From positions 9,775,602 to 9,839,601 of the forward strand of contig OY987227.1 in the NCBI GenBank assembly GCA_963920705.1: a stretch of DNA of 64,000 bases, given 5' to 3'. Positions 45,162 through 58,233 of this stretch are shown one piece after another. Position 1 is the stretch's first letter. Every line of letters begins with the position of its first letter. The DNA is from Odiellus spinosus (taxonomy: Eukaryota; Arthropoda; Arachnida; Opiliones; Phalangiidae). The notes under the pieces were generated by a model that saw nothing but the letters and a program-made list of their open reading frames with translations, was not told the origin of the DNA and did not search any database. Position numbers and translations under genes: made by a program.

Positions 45162-48100
45162 CAAGCGTTTTGAGATATAAAAGTTAAGTTTCGTGAACTA
45201 AATCTTTAAGTGAAGGAAAACATCGTTTCGGACAGCTGAAGTCGCTATCGTAAATCAAACACAATATCTCCACCATCGCAAAAATGTGCAAAACGTGTAA
45301 TTAATTAATGAGAAAGATTAAAAATGAGCCGTTTTCATTTTCAAGATTTTATAATTTTAGAAATTTGCGCAACAATCTCTTTAAGAACGGATGAGTTGGG
45401 GTAATTTTGGGCAAACCTCGAAAGAGGAGGTGATGCGTGATTTCTGAATGGGAATTTCGGGAATCACTATCTTCGTCGCAAATATCTCTAGATCTGGATT
45501 TCAAGTAGACAAGTGGGCGTGAAGGTGAAACTGTTCCTGATATACGGAAGACTTAATTCACCCCCACGCGAGCACTTACGCCAGTTTTCTCCCCTGACAA
45601 AACTAGATAAATACGTGACCCTTTAGTTTATTCCCTTTACTCTATAGGATAAAAGATCCTAGCACCCATTGGGATCCGCCCACAGTACGATCTTAGACCC
45701 AAGACGATTAACAAAAGCCGGTGAGTTAAGACGCTCTTATCAAGGAGAATTCATTACAAATGGTGAGCGAGACGTAGCGAAATGGTGGGGGTGATGCGAA
45801 ATTTGTGTGGTTGCAAATTAACTTAACTTTCTTCCCCTATTAATGAGGGAAAAATGCGCGAAATTCGGAAGCAGGAGTACCATTGAGGTGTTTTATAACA
45901 GCATCCCCTTACTGAGCGAAGTTACCATCAGCTATTCAGATGCCCTTTATTAAAACTATAGCTCTAGAATTTTCATTAAATTTCTTACGTCTGGCTCTCC
46001 ATAGGTCTTCTTTCTCCATTACCTTATTATTGCGGAATACTCGCAACGTGTGAGAGTTTTAATTCACGCGTGACGCCAACTTAAAATTAGAATAAATTCA
46101 AATCATTATTGCTAGTAGTATCCTTTGATAAAAAATCCCCTTGAATAGTATTCTGATCGACTGTGTTTGAAATGAAAGAAAGTTTATTTTAGATCTTGGC
46201 AATTGAATTATAATTGATTATTTACTGTCTCCTGATATATTTCGGACCTGTTTAAGGAATTTAATTTTCTCTATATAAAGAGAGATGAGAGAACGATTTC
46301 AAAAACGAAATATCAAAACGAAATTAAAATCCGAAAATATGTAATTGGTTAAAATGTATTTCGAGTAAGTTTTGGAGATAAAGACTTTGAATTGAGATCA
46401 TTTTTAAAAGAAATTGTACAGTCGAGGTCAGTTCGAATTTACAGCACAGGTCATTGTTTTATAATTGCATTCGCATCGAATAGTTATAGAGGCGAAGCTT
46501 TTACTCCGTCTGATATCACAAACTGAATCAACATCTCTCGAAGTATAGCGAAAACTAAGGCGGATTAATACATAATCTTTAAAGCCCGTAGGCTTAAAAG
46601 TTGTCGCCGCTAGTTTCTAAACTACTCTCGAAAACAGTTTCGTCCTTAGAATCTTAATGGGTGACCTCATTAATCGCGAAAGAGGTATAATTGTTCCCTC
46701 CTTTTAGACCTTTAACGACTTCCTTTCGTAGACTATCCGAGAGAAACTCAATTAGAACTAATTACTAGAATCGGAGGAGAGGGTCGTAGGAATTAAGAGA
46801 ATGCGATCCCATATTATTCGCTCCTTTGGTTTCACCGATGGGAAAGCGTCTAGAAGTGCGAGGAGAGAATGGGTGTAAAGAGAATGAGCGCAATCCTAAC
46901 TGCATTTCTAGCACTTTCTCCGTCAGTGTCTCTAGAGAACGTCTTCGAACACGATTTGCATATAACGTCAAGAGGAAAGCTATTATTCGGCGGGTTAAAA
47001 GATCAACCATCATTCGATGATCATAAATTAACGATACATCATCGAGTTAATTATTCTAATTATATATATTATTGAATCTCTAGACTATTTAGACCGGATT
47101 AGTTTATTACCGAAATTGTCAATGGACAATTTCAAAGGTTTCGAATACGCAGTTAATTACTTTGCCCCTGTTAGAACGCAGTTTCGGTTGAAATAGTGTT
47201 TGTTAAGTATTTAAAACTTTACCAAACCTTCCCCTCAAAACAAACTTAATATATAGTTTTCAAAATTCATAATAATTTTAGTTACCAAATTTTTGGTTAA
47301 ACTTGTAATTTAGGTATTTTAATCCAGACATTCTTGACTTAAATATAACAATTAGGGTTAATTACATCCCAGGATCATACTAAGGCATCAACTAAATCGA
47401 CAACGATGGAGACATAGTCAATTTTAGTCATATTTGTCAAAATTTCTGACGAATAGAATTTAATTTTCTCCGATTTTTGTCCTTTCACTTTTCAGAAAAA
47501 TTAACAACCCTAGTTTGAAACGTACACGTGAAAAAAACTACCAGTTAGGAACTTTAAGAGATTTAATGTAAACTTATTTTCAATTGCCGCCTGTAGAAAT
47601 GTTTTCATAATCGCGCTTTTAAGTGTCTGAAGAAGCTACCATTTAGGAGTTAAAGTCCTAACGTATTTTAAATTGGCCCCTGTACAAGTGTTCTAACTGC
47701 ACCGCTTCTAAGTCCAAGAAGAAGAATTTATATATAGATTTTACTCCGAAGCCCTAAGGTATTTCCTATAAATGGAGATGTTAATATTCTATTCCGTAAG
47801 GTTACTTCTGTCTTAAATTGGCAACGTTATTAAACTTGAGACAGCCGATACCTCTATCATTTTTTTGAACTACAGATAGAGGGAGTAGGCTTAACTTTCT
47901 TCAATGCTGAATTAACTCCGAATAAAAATAAAAAAAGAGATATAAAAGAGTATCGAGGTTGAAAATTCAAGTAGTAACGATTTAAAGGTTCATTTATCAC
48001 GGTGTTTGGTTCGCAACTACGATTGCTTTTCATTATAAATATAATACCAAGAAGCAATTTAAAACCCGAGAATCTATTAAAAAAAGGAATATTACCTTTC

Positions 48101-48439
48101 AATAAGTATAACTTAATGTCGTTATCTACATAAGGGTGTTTTAAGTCATGGGTCAGTTTTACGTACATGAAAATGTCAAGAAAACTAAATCAAGAGGGGA
48201 AATTCCCGAAAGTAATATTAATCTAAGAAATTTTAAACCTTGTATAATGTGTTCTAAATCTTTAATTTACCAGGGAAATATTAATTTACTGTTATGGTAA
48301 CCATACTAAAATAGTAATTTATAGTTTTAAGTATCAGTTTTAGGGTGGAGTTATAAGAGAGTAGACGAAATACGTGGGGTAGGGGGGCAGGCATCTCGGT
48401 ACGATGGGACTCAAATTTTATCTTCCTACGTTCTCGAGA
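45162..48439. other. Gene-free stretch
   Basis: Mostly AT-rich. Overlapping open frames on both strands near 46765-47075 look like chance. At 47539-47730 two weakly similar ~100-base segments (each with a TTAGGA-like start, a GCCxCCTGTA block and a GAAGAAG end) suggest an old tandem duplication. Nothing else was recognised. Confidence 0.35.
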
Positions 48440-48736
48440 CTAATAAATTAGTCCTTGCAGGGAAATTGTTGACATTATACCGACAGAGATACGGAGTGAG
48501 TGATGTTTGCCAAATTTAAACCGGCCGATTTTGAACAGGGATTCATTGAGGGAAAAAAAGACCTCTCCAACATCAGAAGCAACAGCTTTAGTGAAGGAGT
48601 AAACAACATACCCCCCAGCCTCTTTCCACTCACCGAACTCTACCGGGTTAAGGAGTTTTAAAGGGAAAGTGAAATGAATTGAAATTACATCATTTAAATG
48701 ATTGCTAAATTGGAAGAATCTACTAGCACACAACAT
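48440..48736 (-). CDS. Unrecognised open frame, 98 codons, in a GC-richer block
   Basis: It starts with ATG (MLCASRFFQFSNHLNDVISI) and reads through FGEWKEAGGYVVYSFTKAVA and SDVGEVFFSLNESLFKIGRF to a TAG. The central codons (GTT GCT TCT GAT GTT GGA GAG GTC) show the RNY-like pattern of real coding sequence, unlike neighbouring DNA. The opposite strand also has a 52-codon ATG frame at 48503-48661, so the coding strand is uncertain. I do not recognise either protein. Confidence 0.25.
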   Translation of the reverse strand: MLCASRFFQFSNHLNDVISIHFTFPLKLLNPVEFGEWKEAGGYVVYSFTKAVASDVGEVFFSLNESLFKIGRFKFGKHHSLRISVGIMSTISLQGLIY

Positions 48737-50819
48737 AATAGTTGAAAGCTGGGCATAACAAGGATTTAAGTAACAAAAAAGGGCGTATTACTTGTTTGGA
48801 CAGTACCGTTAAACTTTAAATTTGAAGCAATTCATTTGTAAAAAACCTTTCTTCAACTCGATATCTACAAAATAGTCTTTTTAATTATATATACTAAATT
48901 TAACAATTAAATACTTCAGACACATTTATAGAGATTATAAAACAAATTTTTGGCCGATAAGTTTTCACCTGAGAATAAATAATATTACGCGTAGATCGGT
49001 CCAAAAGTTACTTCTTAAATCGTAGTATTTTAATTTTAATTTAATTGCGGGGATTACCAGTCTTTGATTTGGAATATTTTATTTTCAGTTAACCTTTAAG
49101 ATCGTGTGGGCGTCCAACAAGCCAACAGAGCGTGAAAATCAAAGAGAAAGTGTCATGTACAAGCTTCAAAAGCGCGAGGTTGACTGAAGAAAATCTATTT
49201 CACGTACCGGTACATACGTCAAAGTACAAATATTGGCCTTTTAGTCTACCAACCAAAAAGATCAACAACACACGTACGCTAGTAGTTTCCAGAGAGGTTT
49301 TAAAATTGGGTTGGAAAAGCTTGGACTAAAGCTTTTCCGTAAAACTGTTAGATATACAAGTTTTTCAACTCACCCCTACCTTTCCACCCCCCCCCTAAAC
49401 TTTCACTTCCACTAAATCCGCATTCCACCTATACGCGCCTATGTTTAGTATAATATTGTTAGAATGACCGAAAAACATCTAAAGCACGTGCAAAAGTTTA
49501 AAAATGTGGAAGAAAAATAAGATAGGCGGGAAAGGGAAAGTTTTCAGAATGTACTAAACGTGGTTCCTTCTCACATTTCTAAACAAATATATTATTTTGT
49601 AGGGAAACTGCTCTCTAACTTTGTTTAGGTGCTGAATTCTAATACTGGTTCTGATTATGGTTCGAGAGTGTTTTTTTAAGCCTTGGCATAATAATACACG
49701 ATGTTACACATGATAGAGGATAAAATAGTTCCTTAAACCAAAAAACAACCATTTTAATTTCACTACAAATTGACAGTACACCCATATGTAGGTGCTATAT
49801 ATCTGAAAAGTTAAAATAAATCATAGAAATAACGCGTAGACTAGCTTTGGACGCGCTGACACCTCGAGATAAAATGGACTATAAATATATATTAATATAT
49901 ATGGATTTTTATATAAAATACGTGCGAATATAACGTAAAGTAGAATTGCCATAAAACGTTAAGAACGCTTGTCTAAGCGTGTAAAATTTGCATCGCGTTT
50001 TTGTCACGATAAAAATGTCAGAAATTGTAAAAAATGACTTTGTCCCGAGAGATAAGATGCACGGCAAAAATGCAGCGTGAGATTCAACTATTAGGTATAC
50101 AAGTTAACCTTTCTTTTCTCCTTCCCATAACCTCGTACAATTAGACTTTATCTTACGAACAAAGGTATTTCTTTAAATAAATATATATATATATATATAT
50201 GATGATTTGAAACAAAGAAGTGCTAAGCCTTGTTAAGGATTTAGAGCTTTTTTAAAAGTTTCAGTAAAATATTGTTGAGAACCAAATGAACTACAGAAAT
50301 TCATCTTTTTTCTTTAAAAAATAGAGAACTAAAAATAACCATATGTATATTAGTAAAAAAAATGCGACTTACACCATAACAATAAGATATTATCATAAGT
50401 GAATTATCTCGAAAAGTTACGTAGCCAGCGATTTATTCCAAAGAAAGGGAAAAGGCCCCTTTCATTCAGTGAGTGAAACATGTTTCTTTTCAAGCCCCCG
50501 AAAAGAAAAGCTAAACACCGTTTCAAGGGAAATGAACGTTGAAAGGGATTTGATTTTTTGGCTCTCATGATCTAATGCCAAAAAAGGCCGAGGGCCCGAA
50601 AGAAATCGCTAGTAATTAACATACAAACTGTGCATAAAATAAGTTTTAAGAACAAATGTCGGGAGCCATATTGCGATTATGCTTACATCTTAGATACAGG
50701 GGTTTCGGAAAAAACTTAAAGGCATAATGACACAAGATAAGCCTAACATGTCTGTACATATTATCGTACATAACGTATATTAAGAATTGAAATATTCCAA
50801 CCCGCCCGCTAGCTTTAGT
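48737..50819. other. Gene-free stretch with an AT microsatellite
   Basis: It contains the (AT)10 run at 50181-50200 and a possible isolated splice acceptor followed by a 32-codon frame at 49089-49187 (see findings). The rest is AT-rich and unrecognised. Confidence 0.4.
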
Positions 50820-50985
50820 TTCTATTCCGTGAAGCCTGATCGGTTTGAAATTCAAATCGATTCGAAAAAACTGTTTCTCGTTCACACAACTGGAGCGAAA
50901 CGGTTTGAATCAATTCTGAGGCCTAGTAGGAACGAAACGCGGCTAAAGTGGTGGCTAATGTGAACGTAGCTTACGTTTGCAGGAA
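50820..50985 (-). repeat. Family E repeat fragment, copy 3
   Basis: It contains ATTCAAATCGATTCG, ACTGTTTCTCGTTCACAC, GAAACGGTTTGAATC and GAGGCCTAGTAGGAACG, in the orientation of the GPCR-intron copy. TAATGTGAACGTAGCTTACG follows. Confidence 0.6.
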
Positions 50986-53524
50986 GCCGGTGTTCTTTTA
51001 AGAGTGTTTTAACGATTGAAAGTTGTTTCGGTTTCCCTTTATATAAGAAGAAAAGACAAAAAGAGGGGCAAAGTTTGATTGCCTTATTGCGAGTAAGCCC
51101 ACGTATAGTCTCGGTGTCGCGGATGAGAGCGTCGGGAATAACACAAACGATACTGCCCCGCGAGGCTACGTTTTATCGCTACACATTTTCCCCCCTGTAG
51201 CTTCCACAATACTATATACGCAACAAAGATTTCTTGTTCCGTCCGAGGCTCCCATTATTCCAACAGTCGACAGAGTTAGAGAGAAAAAGATAGAAAAAAA
51301 AAAAGATCTAGACAAGTTTCTAGGAGCTCCAGTCTCGGAGAAGACAAAAAATAAATAAAAATACAAATAAAAAAAGGCCCTGAGTTATGTAAGAAGGAGA
51401 TGGAACATTTTATGTTATGTCAATGTATAGGGTTAGTCGCTGGGGTAAGATGTGACAGCAAACCGAACGTAACGCTTATACACGTATGTTAAGCGTAGTT
51501 CCCCATCTTAGTAAGCCTAAAATATTTCGTAGAAAAACAACTTTATGTAGGATAAAAGCTTCGATCGGTTATTGTTTGTATCTTTTCCCATAAGCAGCGT
51601 TCACAATAATCAATTTATTGTCCAATCATCATCTCTCTATTATCCTTTGGACTACCCAAACTGCAAAAAACTCTATACTCATGAAACCGGACGTCGCATT
51701 GATCAATTTTATGAGCGCGTGCCAATATTAGAAGTATATAAAAGGACCAAAATTTATTAGTGTGCACGCGCCTTTAGCCCGTTTTGGAGCGTCGCGCGTG
51801 CCGCCTATCATTTTAGCGTGAATATTCCGTATTGATTTCATTGACGAGCTCGTAAACTGATCAGCACGAGCTACGCAAGTAACGCAACGCTACAAACCGG
51901 GCTAATGTGTAGAGAACTTAATTCAAAATGGTTACCAAGTGTGAACGCGTCATTAGTTGAGAAGTTTTCAAAAACACCTAAGCAAAAAAAAAACAGCACC
52001 CTCAAGATGAGCGTATACTTAGACGAATTTAAAACTTTTTAACCTTTTATGAAAAATTTGATTGTAAAATATCTGGGTCTATTGCGGAGATCCTTCGTCT
52101 AAAAATCTAATTATTAGCCTTAAAAGTGTGAACGGCACTATACTGTTTAACCCAAGATCCGCGCCTCTCTTAGACAATCAAGACACGAAACCAACTATAT
52201 ATAAAGACCGTGACCGATAGAGAGCTTACAGGATGACGTAACACGCAAACCCTCTTTAGGAAAAAAATACCATTTCCCCTTAAACTGCCTTTATACCAAA
52301 GAAAACTGAATACAACGATGTTAGGGGACGTTCGGGAGGATCAGTACCAACGCGTGTTTGAATTGAATCCAAGGTTTAAGGCTTTAAACCGTATTATCTT
52401 TCATTCCGTGGATGGAATATGACCCTAAACTGACCATCAAGTTTCGAGTTGAAGGAGAAAACCCTTGGCTCCTATACGGAAAAGCATTTTGAAATTCCCC
52501 TAAACTCTTCAAAGGACATATCATTACGACAACATACTCGTTCATCTTTCCCGCTAGGGATGAGAGAAGAGACGAAAAAGTTAAATAAATCAGCGAGTAC
52601 GAAGCGCGGGTCCCTTCTGTCCATGTCATAGTGCTTTTCAAGGGCTAGTCTCTAGAGAATATACGCGTTATAACAATTTAAATATCGCGTAAAATGTTAC
52701 GAGTTTGAAAGATGATTAAAATTATTCTTGGACACCAGGGGTCTCTGGCCCGAAGGACTACATATTTCTAAGCTTAGTTAGGGCCCATCATGCAGGTCTT
52801 TCAATTATGGGGACTTCAATTCTACTTGACCTTAGAAGGAGGGAGAGACACTCGTTTCAAAATTGGGCTTATAGGACCTGGGAAAAATTGGGGTCGCTTT
52901 TATCCCTCACCTCAGTGTCATCCCTACAAACGCTCCCTCAGTAAGGGGGTTGCCGGTTACGTAACGTCAGCTCTCCTTCCCGCTTGGCTGTACGTAGATT
53001 CCCTGTTGGGGACGCTCGTAGCTACGCTAAATTTTCCCCACCATTACACACCATCCTCCAAGATCCTAAGTTAACCCGCCGCAACTAGAACCAGGCGAAG
53101 AAACTTTCTCCCTAGTATGACATCAGATCACGTGGCATCTCTTCGCCTCTCATATTACACCCCCCCCCCCCCCACATGTGGTAAAAATGAACCATTATCC
53201 AAAAATATTAATTTTTACGAGGCTTTTTCTTAACAGTTAAACGGAATACTATATTTGCTGAACTCTCCGACTGATTTGAAAGCCTCGGGGTATGACGGCG
53301 GTCGGTCGGTGGTAAAAAGCGTTTAGGAAACGAATGACATTTTACTTTCCTTCCCTTTGTCAAATATCTTTTCCCTTTCTCGACTATTACGGACATATTT
53401 TTCATAATAGCGCTCTACATCACTTTGAAGATATAGTAGATGGGTTACGACTAAAATATGGCACTTTCCGTCCGCAACCGAAACCACCAAGTTTTGTTAT
53501 ACGCGTGCCAAGGCTTAGCGAAGT
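50986..53524. other. Gene-free stretch with a C homopolymer
   Basis: It holds a run of 14 C at 53160-53173. The segment 52730-53160 is richer in G and C than its surroundings and has a 94-codon open frame (52790-53074) without any recognised domain. At 51775-51960 short blocks (AACCGGGCTAATGTG, AAGTGTGAACGCGTC) may be a degraded E-like repeat. Nothing else was seen. Confidence 0.35.
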
Positions 53525-53860
53525 ACATTTTAGGAAAACAACTTTTACCCTTGGGTAAAATTGTGTTTAGGGAAAAACTAACTTCAAGGGGAAAGATAGC
53601 GTAGGAAAATAAGCGTAGGAAAATAAGTCTACATTCTACAAGGCGATAATTCGAGGAAATTTTCTATTCAAATTATTTCAGAACTAACACAGAATTGCAA
53701 ATCGCTTTAGAACCAAAGCGATAAAAACTACTTCATTTTCTAAGTAAAATACTGTTTAGGGAGAAACTAACTTCGAAGGGAATGTATGATAAGAAATTCT
53801 AGGAAATTTCCATCAAAAAATAGATCAGAACAAACATTTCTCAGTATGTGGTTTATCATT
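53525..53860 (+). repeat. Diverged tandem duplication, period about 195 bp
   Basis: GTGTTTAGGGAAAAACTAAC near 53563 and CTGTTTAGGGAGAAACTAAC near 53753 start two segments. They share CTTCAAGGGGAA/CTTCGAAGGGAA, GGAAATTTxC and CAGAACTAACA/CAGAACAAACA in order. Copies differ by small insertions. Confidence 0.5.
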
Positions 53861-54452
53861 TCGTATTACTGAATCTCAGCTATCTAACCAAGGTGTTGAA
53901 AATTCGACCCGATTCGTACTCTAGACATCCTTCGTTAGTTTGAAACGAAATAAAGGTATAATGACACGAGAAATGAGTAAAAAAATTAAAACCGCATTTT
54001 TTTATTCCAATGGAATTTCTAACGTACATAAAATCAATGTATGGGAGTTCCGACAACGGCCACGGCTCCCTTAATCGACCTAGATTACTTCTTGACATTT
54101 ATTTTACGAAAAACTTCCATTACGGTCGCCAATCATTTTTACCCAAAAACTAAAAGGAAAGAATCGGAGGTACAGAGTGCGGGAAAGAGTGAAGCGTATT
54201 TTAACGCCAAATACTGAAAGGTCGTTAACTCAAAGAAGGAAGCGTGACGACGCACGATGCCATAAGTGGATAAAGTACTAGCTTACAATAAGTACACTTA
54301 CACCATCAATAAAAATTATCAGAATTCGGAGGAAAATACAGTCACGCGTAAAGACAATATAACACCCCCAGTTTCATAGCACTTGTGTAAAGGTAACCCG
54401 GAAATTGCCAGGGCAATAACCTCTTCAGAAGATGCGTAAATAGGCATTTAAA
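53861..54452. other. Gene-free stretch
   Basis: Nothing was recognised. Confidence 0.4.
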
Positions 54453-54458
54453 TTTAAT

Positions 54459-54806
54459 CAGATTTAACCGAAGTTTACGTAGCTTTCTAAGTTCCATAAA
54501 GATCAGTTAACTGTGATTAAACCTAGGTTAAATCTGATTAAACCGGCTAGTTACGTCTAGTCTGAAAATGGTTTAAGGACAATTTACGGTTTGATCTTGT
54601 AAAATTTTCAAAATATAGTTCAATTAAATTTTCAGATTTAACCGAGGTTTACGTAGCTTTCTAAGTTCCATAAAGCTCAGTTAATTGTGATTAAACCTAG
54701 GTTAAATCTGATTAAACCGGCTAGTTACGCCTCGTCTGAAAATGGTTTAAGGACAATTTACTGTTTGATCTTGTAAAATTTTCAAAAAAGTTCAATTAAA
54801 TTTTCT
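54459..54806. repeat. Family J foldback element in two tandem copies, period 174 bp
   Basis: Copies begin at 54459 and 54633 and are about 95 percent alike. Each has AGATTTAACCGAxGTTTACG, AGCTTTCTAAGTTCCATAAA, ACCTAGGTTAAATCTGATTA and TCTGAAAATGGTTTAAGGAC. In the first copy TTTAATCAGATTTAACC faces GGTTAAATCTGATTAAA. The same blocks flank the LINE at 19606-24304. Confidence 0.8.
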
Positions 54807-54892
54807 GATTCAAAATGAACTAATTGCTATAAATGAGGTCAAAATTTAACATTTTAAATCGTCTGCAGTCTACTTTTCGTGTTTGGAAACGT

Positions 54893-55085
54893 TAAAGGGA
54901 AACCTGGAGCTAAAAATGGAACAGCCTTTGAATTTATTTTCGGAATCACTGTGTCGAAAAACATTTTTGATGTTTAAGTTAAGTTTGAATAAAAGTAAAT
55001 ATAAATTTGGGCCAATCATATTATTTCAGGCTTCAAGAGCGCTTGTAATGTTCTAACATTAAAAGAATAGGTTAACATTTGATGT
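54893..55085 (+). mobile_element. Family B foldback MITE, left half only (copy 2)
   Basis: It starts TTAAAGGGAAACCTGGAGCT, AAAAATGGAACAGCC as in copies 1 and 3 and continues through GGGCCAATCATATTATTTCA to TAACATTAAAAGAATAGG. It then leaves the family at about the palindrome centre. Confidence 0.75.
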
Positions 55086-55902
55086 TCAAGTTACTATCCT
55101 AATTTATTTTAATAATAATGTTATTTTTTAGTTTGAAATCTAATTAAAGTGAAACGTTGAATTTATAGGACTTCAGCCTCATACGTTTTTTACGGTAAGT
55201 TTCAGTAAACTGAATTTAATTTAAAAAAGGAGAGTAGAACGTACGAGATAATTCGACATCTAAGCTAAACAAAAATATATACTAAGTAAATTCTAATTCA
55301 ATCGACTAAATTATTAGGCTTAATTAGGTATTTTTTATTAACCTTAGGTATTTCAAGTTCCCTTTAATCTCATCAAAATCCTGTTAAGAATTTATATAAA
55401 ATACGAGAAACGTTTTAATTTTCTGATGGAAAAAATACACTCTTTTCCAACGAAATTAAGTTTAGGCCCAAACCTTTACCACGAATTGGTAGAGACTATT
55501 TTTATTTAATACATCTATAAGGTATCCTTCCGCCGTAGCTTTTAACAGGCTATGAACTTGATTAAATTTAAATAGTTTCCTTCTAAACTCTGTCTGTACT
55601 GCTCCTATTTAGAGAAATTTGCAAAACCTTTTTTTCTATATGAAATTAACATTGTATATAATTTCACCTAAGCTCTAGTTTTTTTGCAAACTTTTCTAGA
55701 AAAAAACAGACCTAGAAAACTAAAAAAATAAGTAAAATAAAGACAGATCCTTATTCCATGTAAATTCAAAATCCTAATAAACCTCTTCTCACCATCTACC
55801 CCGAAATCGATGAGAAGAAAACTGATTTTTAATAAAAAGGTAGAATGCAACGACGAGATTTAAAACTACATCATTATCTCTTTTAAGCCTGCTTTAATCC
55901 GA
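55086..55902. other. Gene-free stretch
   Basis: AT-rich, between two family B copies. Nothing was recognised. Confidence 0.4.
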
Positions 55903-56350
55903 TTAAAGGGAAACTTGGAGCTAAAAATGGAACAGCCTTTCAATTTATTTTCGGAATCACCGTGCTAGAAAACGTATTCGACAATTTTCAATCAATTTTC
56001 TTAAGTTTGGTAAATTAAAAAAATAAATTAAAAATATAAATTAGGGCCAATCATATTTTTTCAACCTTCAACGGTGCTTGTAATGTCCTAACATTAAAAG
56101 AATAGGTCGGAATTTGAAGGCCAAGGTCCTAGGCATCAAACGCCGGCCTATTCCTTTAATGTTTGGACATTACAATCGCTGTTGCGCTGAAATGATCTAA
56201 TTAGCCCTAATTAATATTTCATTTTTTTTTTTAAGTTTTACCAAACTTTAGAAATTAATTTAAACACCGAAAACGTGTTTAATAATTCCGAAAAAATTCT
56301 CGAATACTTTTTTGGCATGGTGGTTAAAAAAATAAATTCATTAGCTGTTC
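55903..56350. mobile_element. Family B foldback MITE, copy 3
   Basis: The left end TTAAAGGGAAACTTGGAGCT matches copy 1. The centre has CAAACGCCGGCCTATTCC, and the right arm has GAAATTAATTTAAACACCGA. The right terminal ~30 bases are replaced by family A sequence, so copy 3 is cut or joined there. Confidence 0.8.
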
Positions 56351-56357
56351 AATTATA

Positions 56358-56475
56358 AGATTAAAATTTAGCTTAATATTGGTTTAATTATTTTCTTATT
56401 AGTGGATTAGGACAACTCAAACGTTAATGAATCGTAAGAAAAATCAGTCGTTGGCAGGTTTCTTCTCCCTATAAA
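56358..56475 (+). mobile_element. Family A right half-copy (copy 5)
   Basis: It contains TTAGTGGATTAGGACAACTC, AACGTTAATGAATCG and TCTTCTCCCTATAAAGG, the right arm of family A. It abuts the end of family B copy 3. Confidence 0.55.
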
Positions 56476-56972
56476 GGAAGAACGCCACCTATCTCTTATC
56501 TTTTGAAAATAGGTTTGAATGCAGTGGCACTAGTACTTTATCATCTTGGAAGCGCATCACTTGACGTGTAATAGCATATGATTGCATTCCACCTTTAAAA
56601 ATTTTAGAAAAATCCGCATTTAACGAACTGTGATAAAGATTTAAAATGAGAAGCTTGTGTTCAAGATGGGATTGCAGAACTATAGTCATCTTTTCCTATA
56701 GTTTGTAAATTGTTCTACTATGAAAGTGAAGTTGTAGAATGATTCTAGTTAATTTAGCCGCTACAGGGTATTGTAATTTTGTTTCGAAAGGTACAAGCTT
56801 AAAAAATTGAAATGAGATTACTTTATAAACTTGATTAAAGGAGTTTTTTCGTCTAGAAATTTAAATGAACTCATAAAAAATGTGTTTTTAAAAGAAAGTC
56901 TTGGATTCTAATTTACGAAAACATAATTAACCGCGTTCGAAAAATTGAGGGCATCATCATTATTTCTGAAGG
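56476..56972. other. Gene-free stretch
   Basis: AT-rich. Nothing was recognised. Confidence 0.4.
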
Positions 56973-57353
56973 CTTAAAGCGAGAATGCAACCTAACAATC
57001 AATTCCTTAAATAGGCCTAATCCAACAGTAAAAATTTTGGTAAACAGAATAAACTAGAAATAAATTTAAAACTTACCTGGATTAGTGGAGATCACCTGAA
57101 CTCCCCTTATAAAGACATTGATCGGTGGCTCTTATATGGGGAAGGAAGAGGCTCCACGATCAATGTCATTGGCCACTAGTCCTTTTACGGGGGAGTTCAG
57201 GATATCTCCACGAATCGAGCTAAGCCTATTTTGATGGTAAGATTTAAATTTATTTCTAGTTTAATATTTGTCATTTTTTACTGTTTGATTAGGACTATTT
57301 AAACGATAAGGAATGAATTAAAAATCACGTGTTAGGCTGCATTCTCCCTTTAA
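56973..57353. mobile_element. Family A foldback MITE, copy 6
   Basis: The left end CTTAAAGCGAGAATGCAACC faces the right end GGCTGCATTCTCCCTTTAAG. Inner arms include CCTGAACTCCCCTTATAAAG against TTTTACGGGGGAGTTCAGG, with AGCTAAGCCTATTTTGATGG on the right. Nearly complete. Confidence 0.8.
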
Positions 57354-58233
57354 GGAACAAATATTTTTAATACTATTATAGCATTCAAAATTTTGCATCT
57401 CCGAGTTAAGACGCTTCCAAGAAACTTGAAAATTAAAATTAACTAACATATATAGATTTATATTTCTCCGATTTATGACTTAGATTGATTAATTCTGGAA
57501 TATAATTAGCGATAGTTTTCGTACAAGGGGACGTATCTAAGGACTTTAAGATAATGATACTGTAGAGTGACCCACGAAAATAACGCTCTTTGCGCTGAAA
57601 TGTCAAACTGATTCAATAACCATTAATTCCCCAGAAAAGCTTATATTAATTTTAAATCTAACGGTTCCTATAAGTCAATATTTTTAGACAACCAAGTAAT
57701 CCCATTATATTCTGACCAATATATAAAAATATGTCAGATTTTCCGGTATAAATTCGGGCGTTTCGTAAAAGGGGGTGCGGAGGAAGAGATCTGTCAAAGG
57801 ATGAACGTGAAAGTAAGAAGAAATTTCAAATCCAATAAAACCCAACGCGCCGTTTCGCGAAATAACCGTAATATAAACGTTAAATCATTCATAATGCCGC
57901 GACTCACGAAACAGCTTCAAGCTTAAGAATAGGACTTTTTTGATCCCAATATATACAATAGTCACCGCGATGAATGACACCCAAACCATTCCCATTTTTC
58001 TCAAAAACTCAAAAATCTTTATAACGATTTCAAACTTTTCCAATAGTAGTAAGCAATATCAGAATAACTCGAAGGAAAAAGACATTCTAAATCTTTCTAC
58101 AGTATATTATTCCACGAATATACGTGTTAAGATTAATTTAAAACTATAGAGAGAAATGGCACGTTTTCCCTGAACGAGTGTAAAAGGTTCATTTTACAGC
58201 GCCTAAAACGAAAACATTTCGCGTTAGTGGAAA
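57354..58233. other. Gene-free stretch
   Basis: AT-rich. The open frame at 57940-58149 is low-complexity and unrecognised. Confidence 0.4.

Noticed and set aside
52790-53074. 94-codon frame in a GC-richer segment as a gene
   Set aside because: Its residue composition and lack of motifs or splice signals give no support; the GC content alone explains the long frame.
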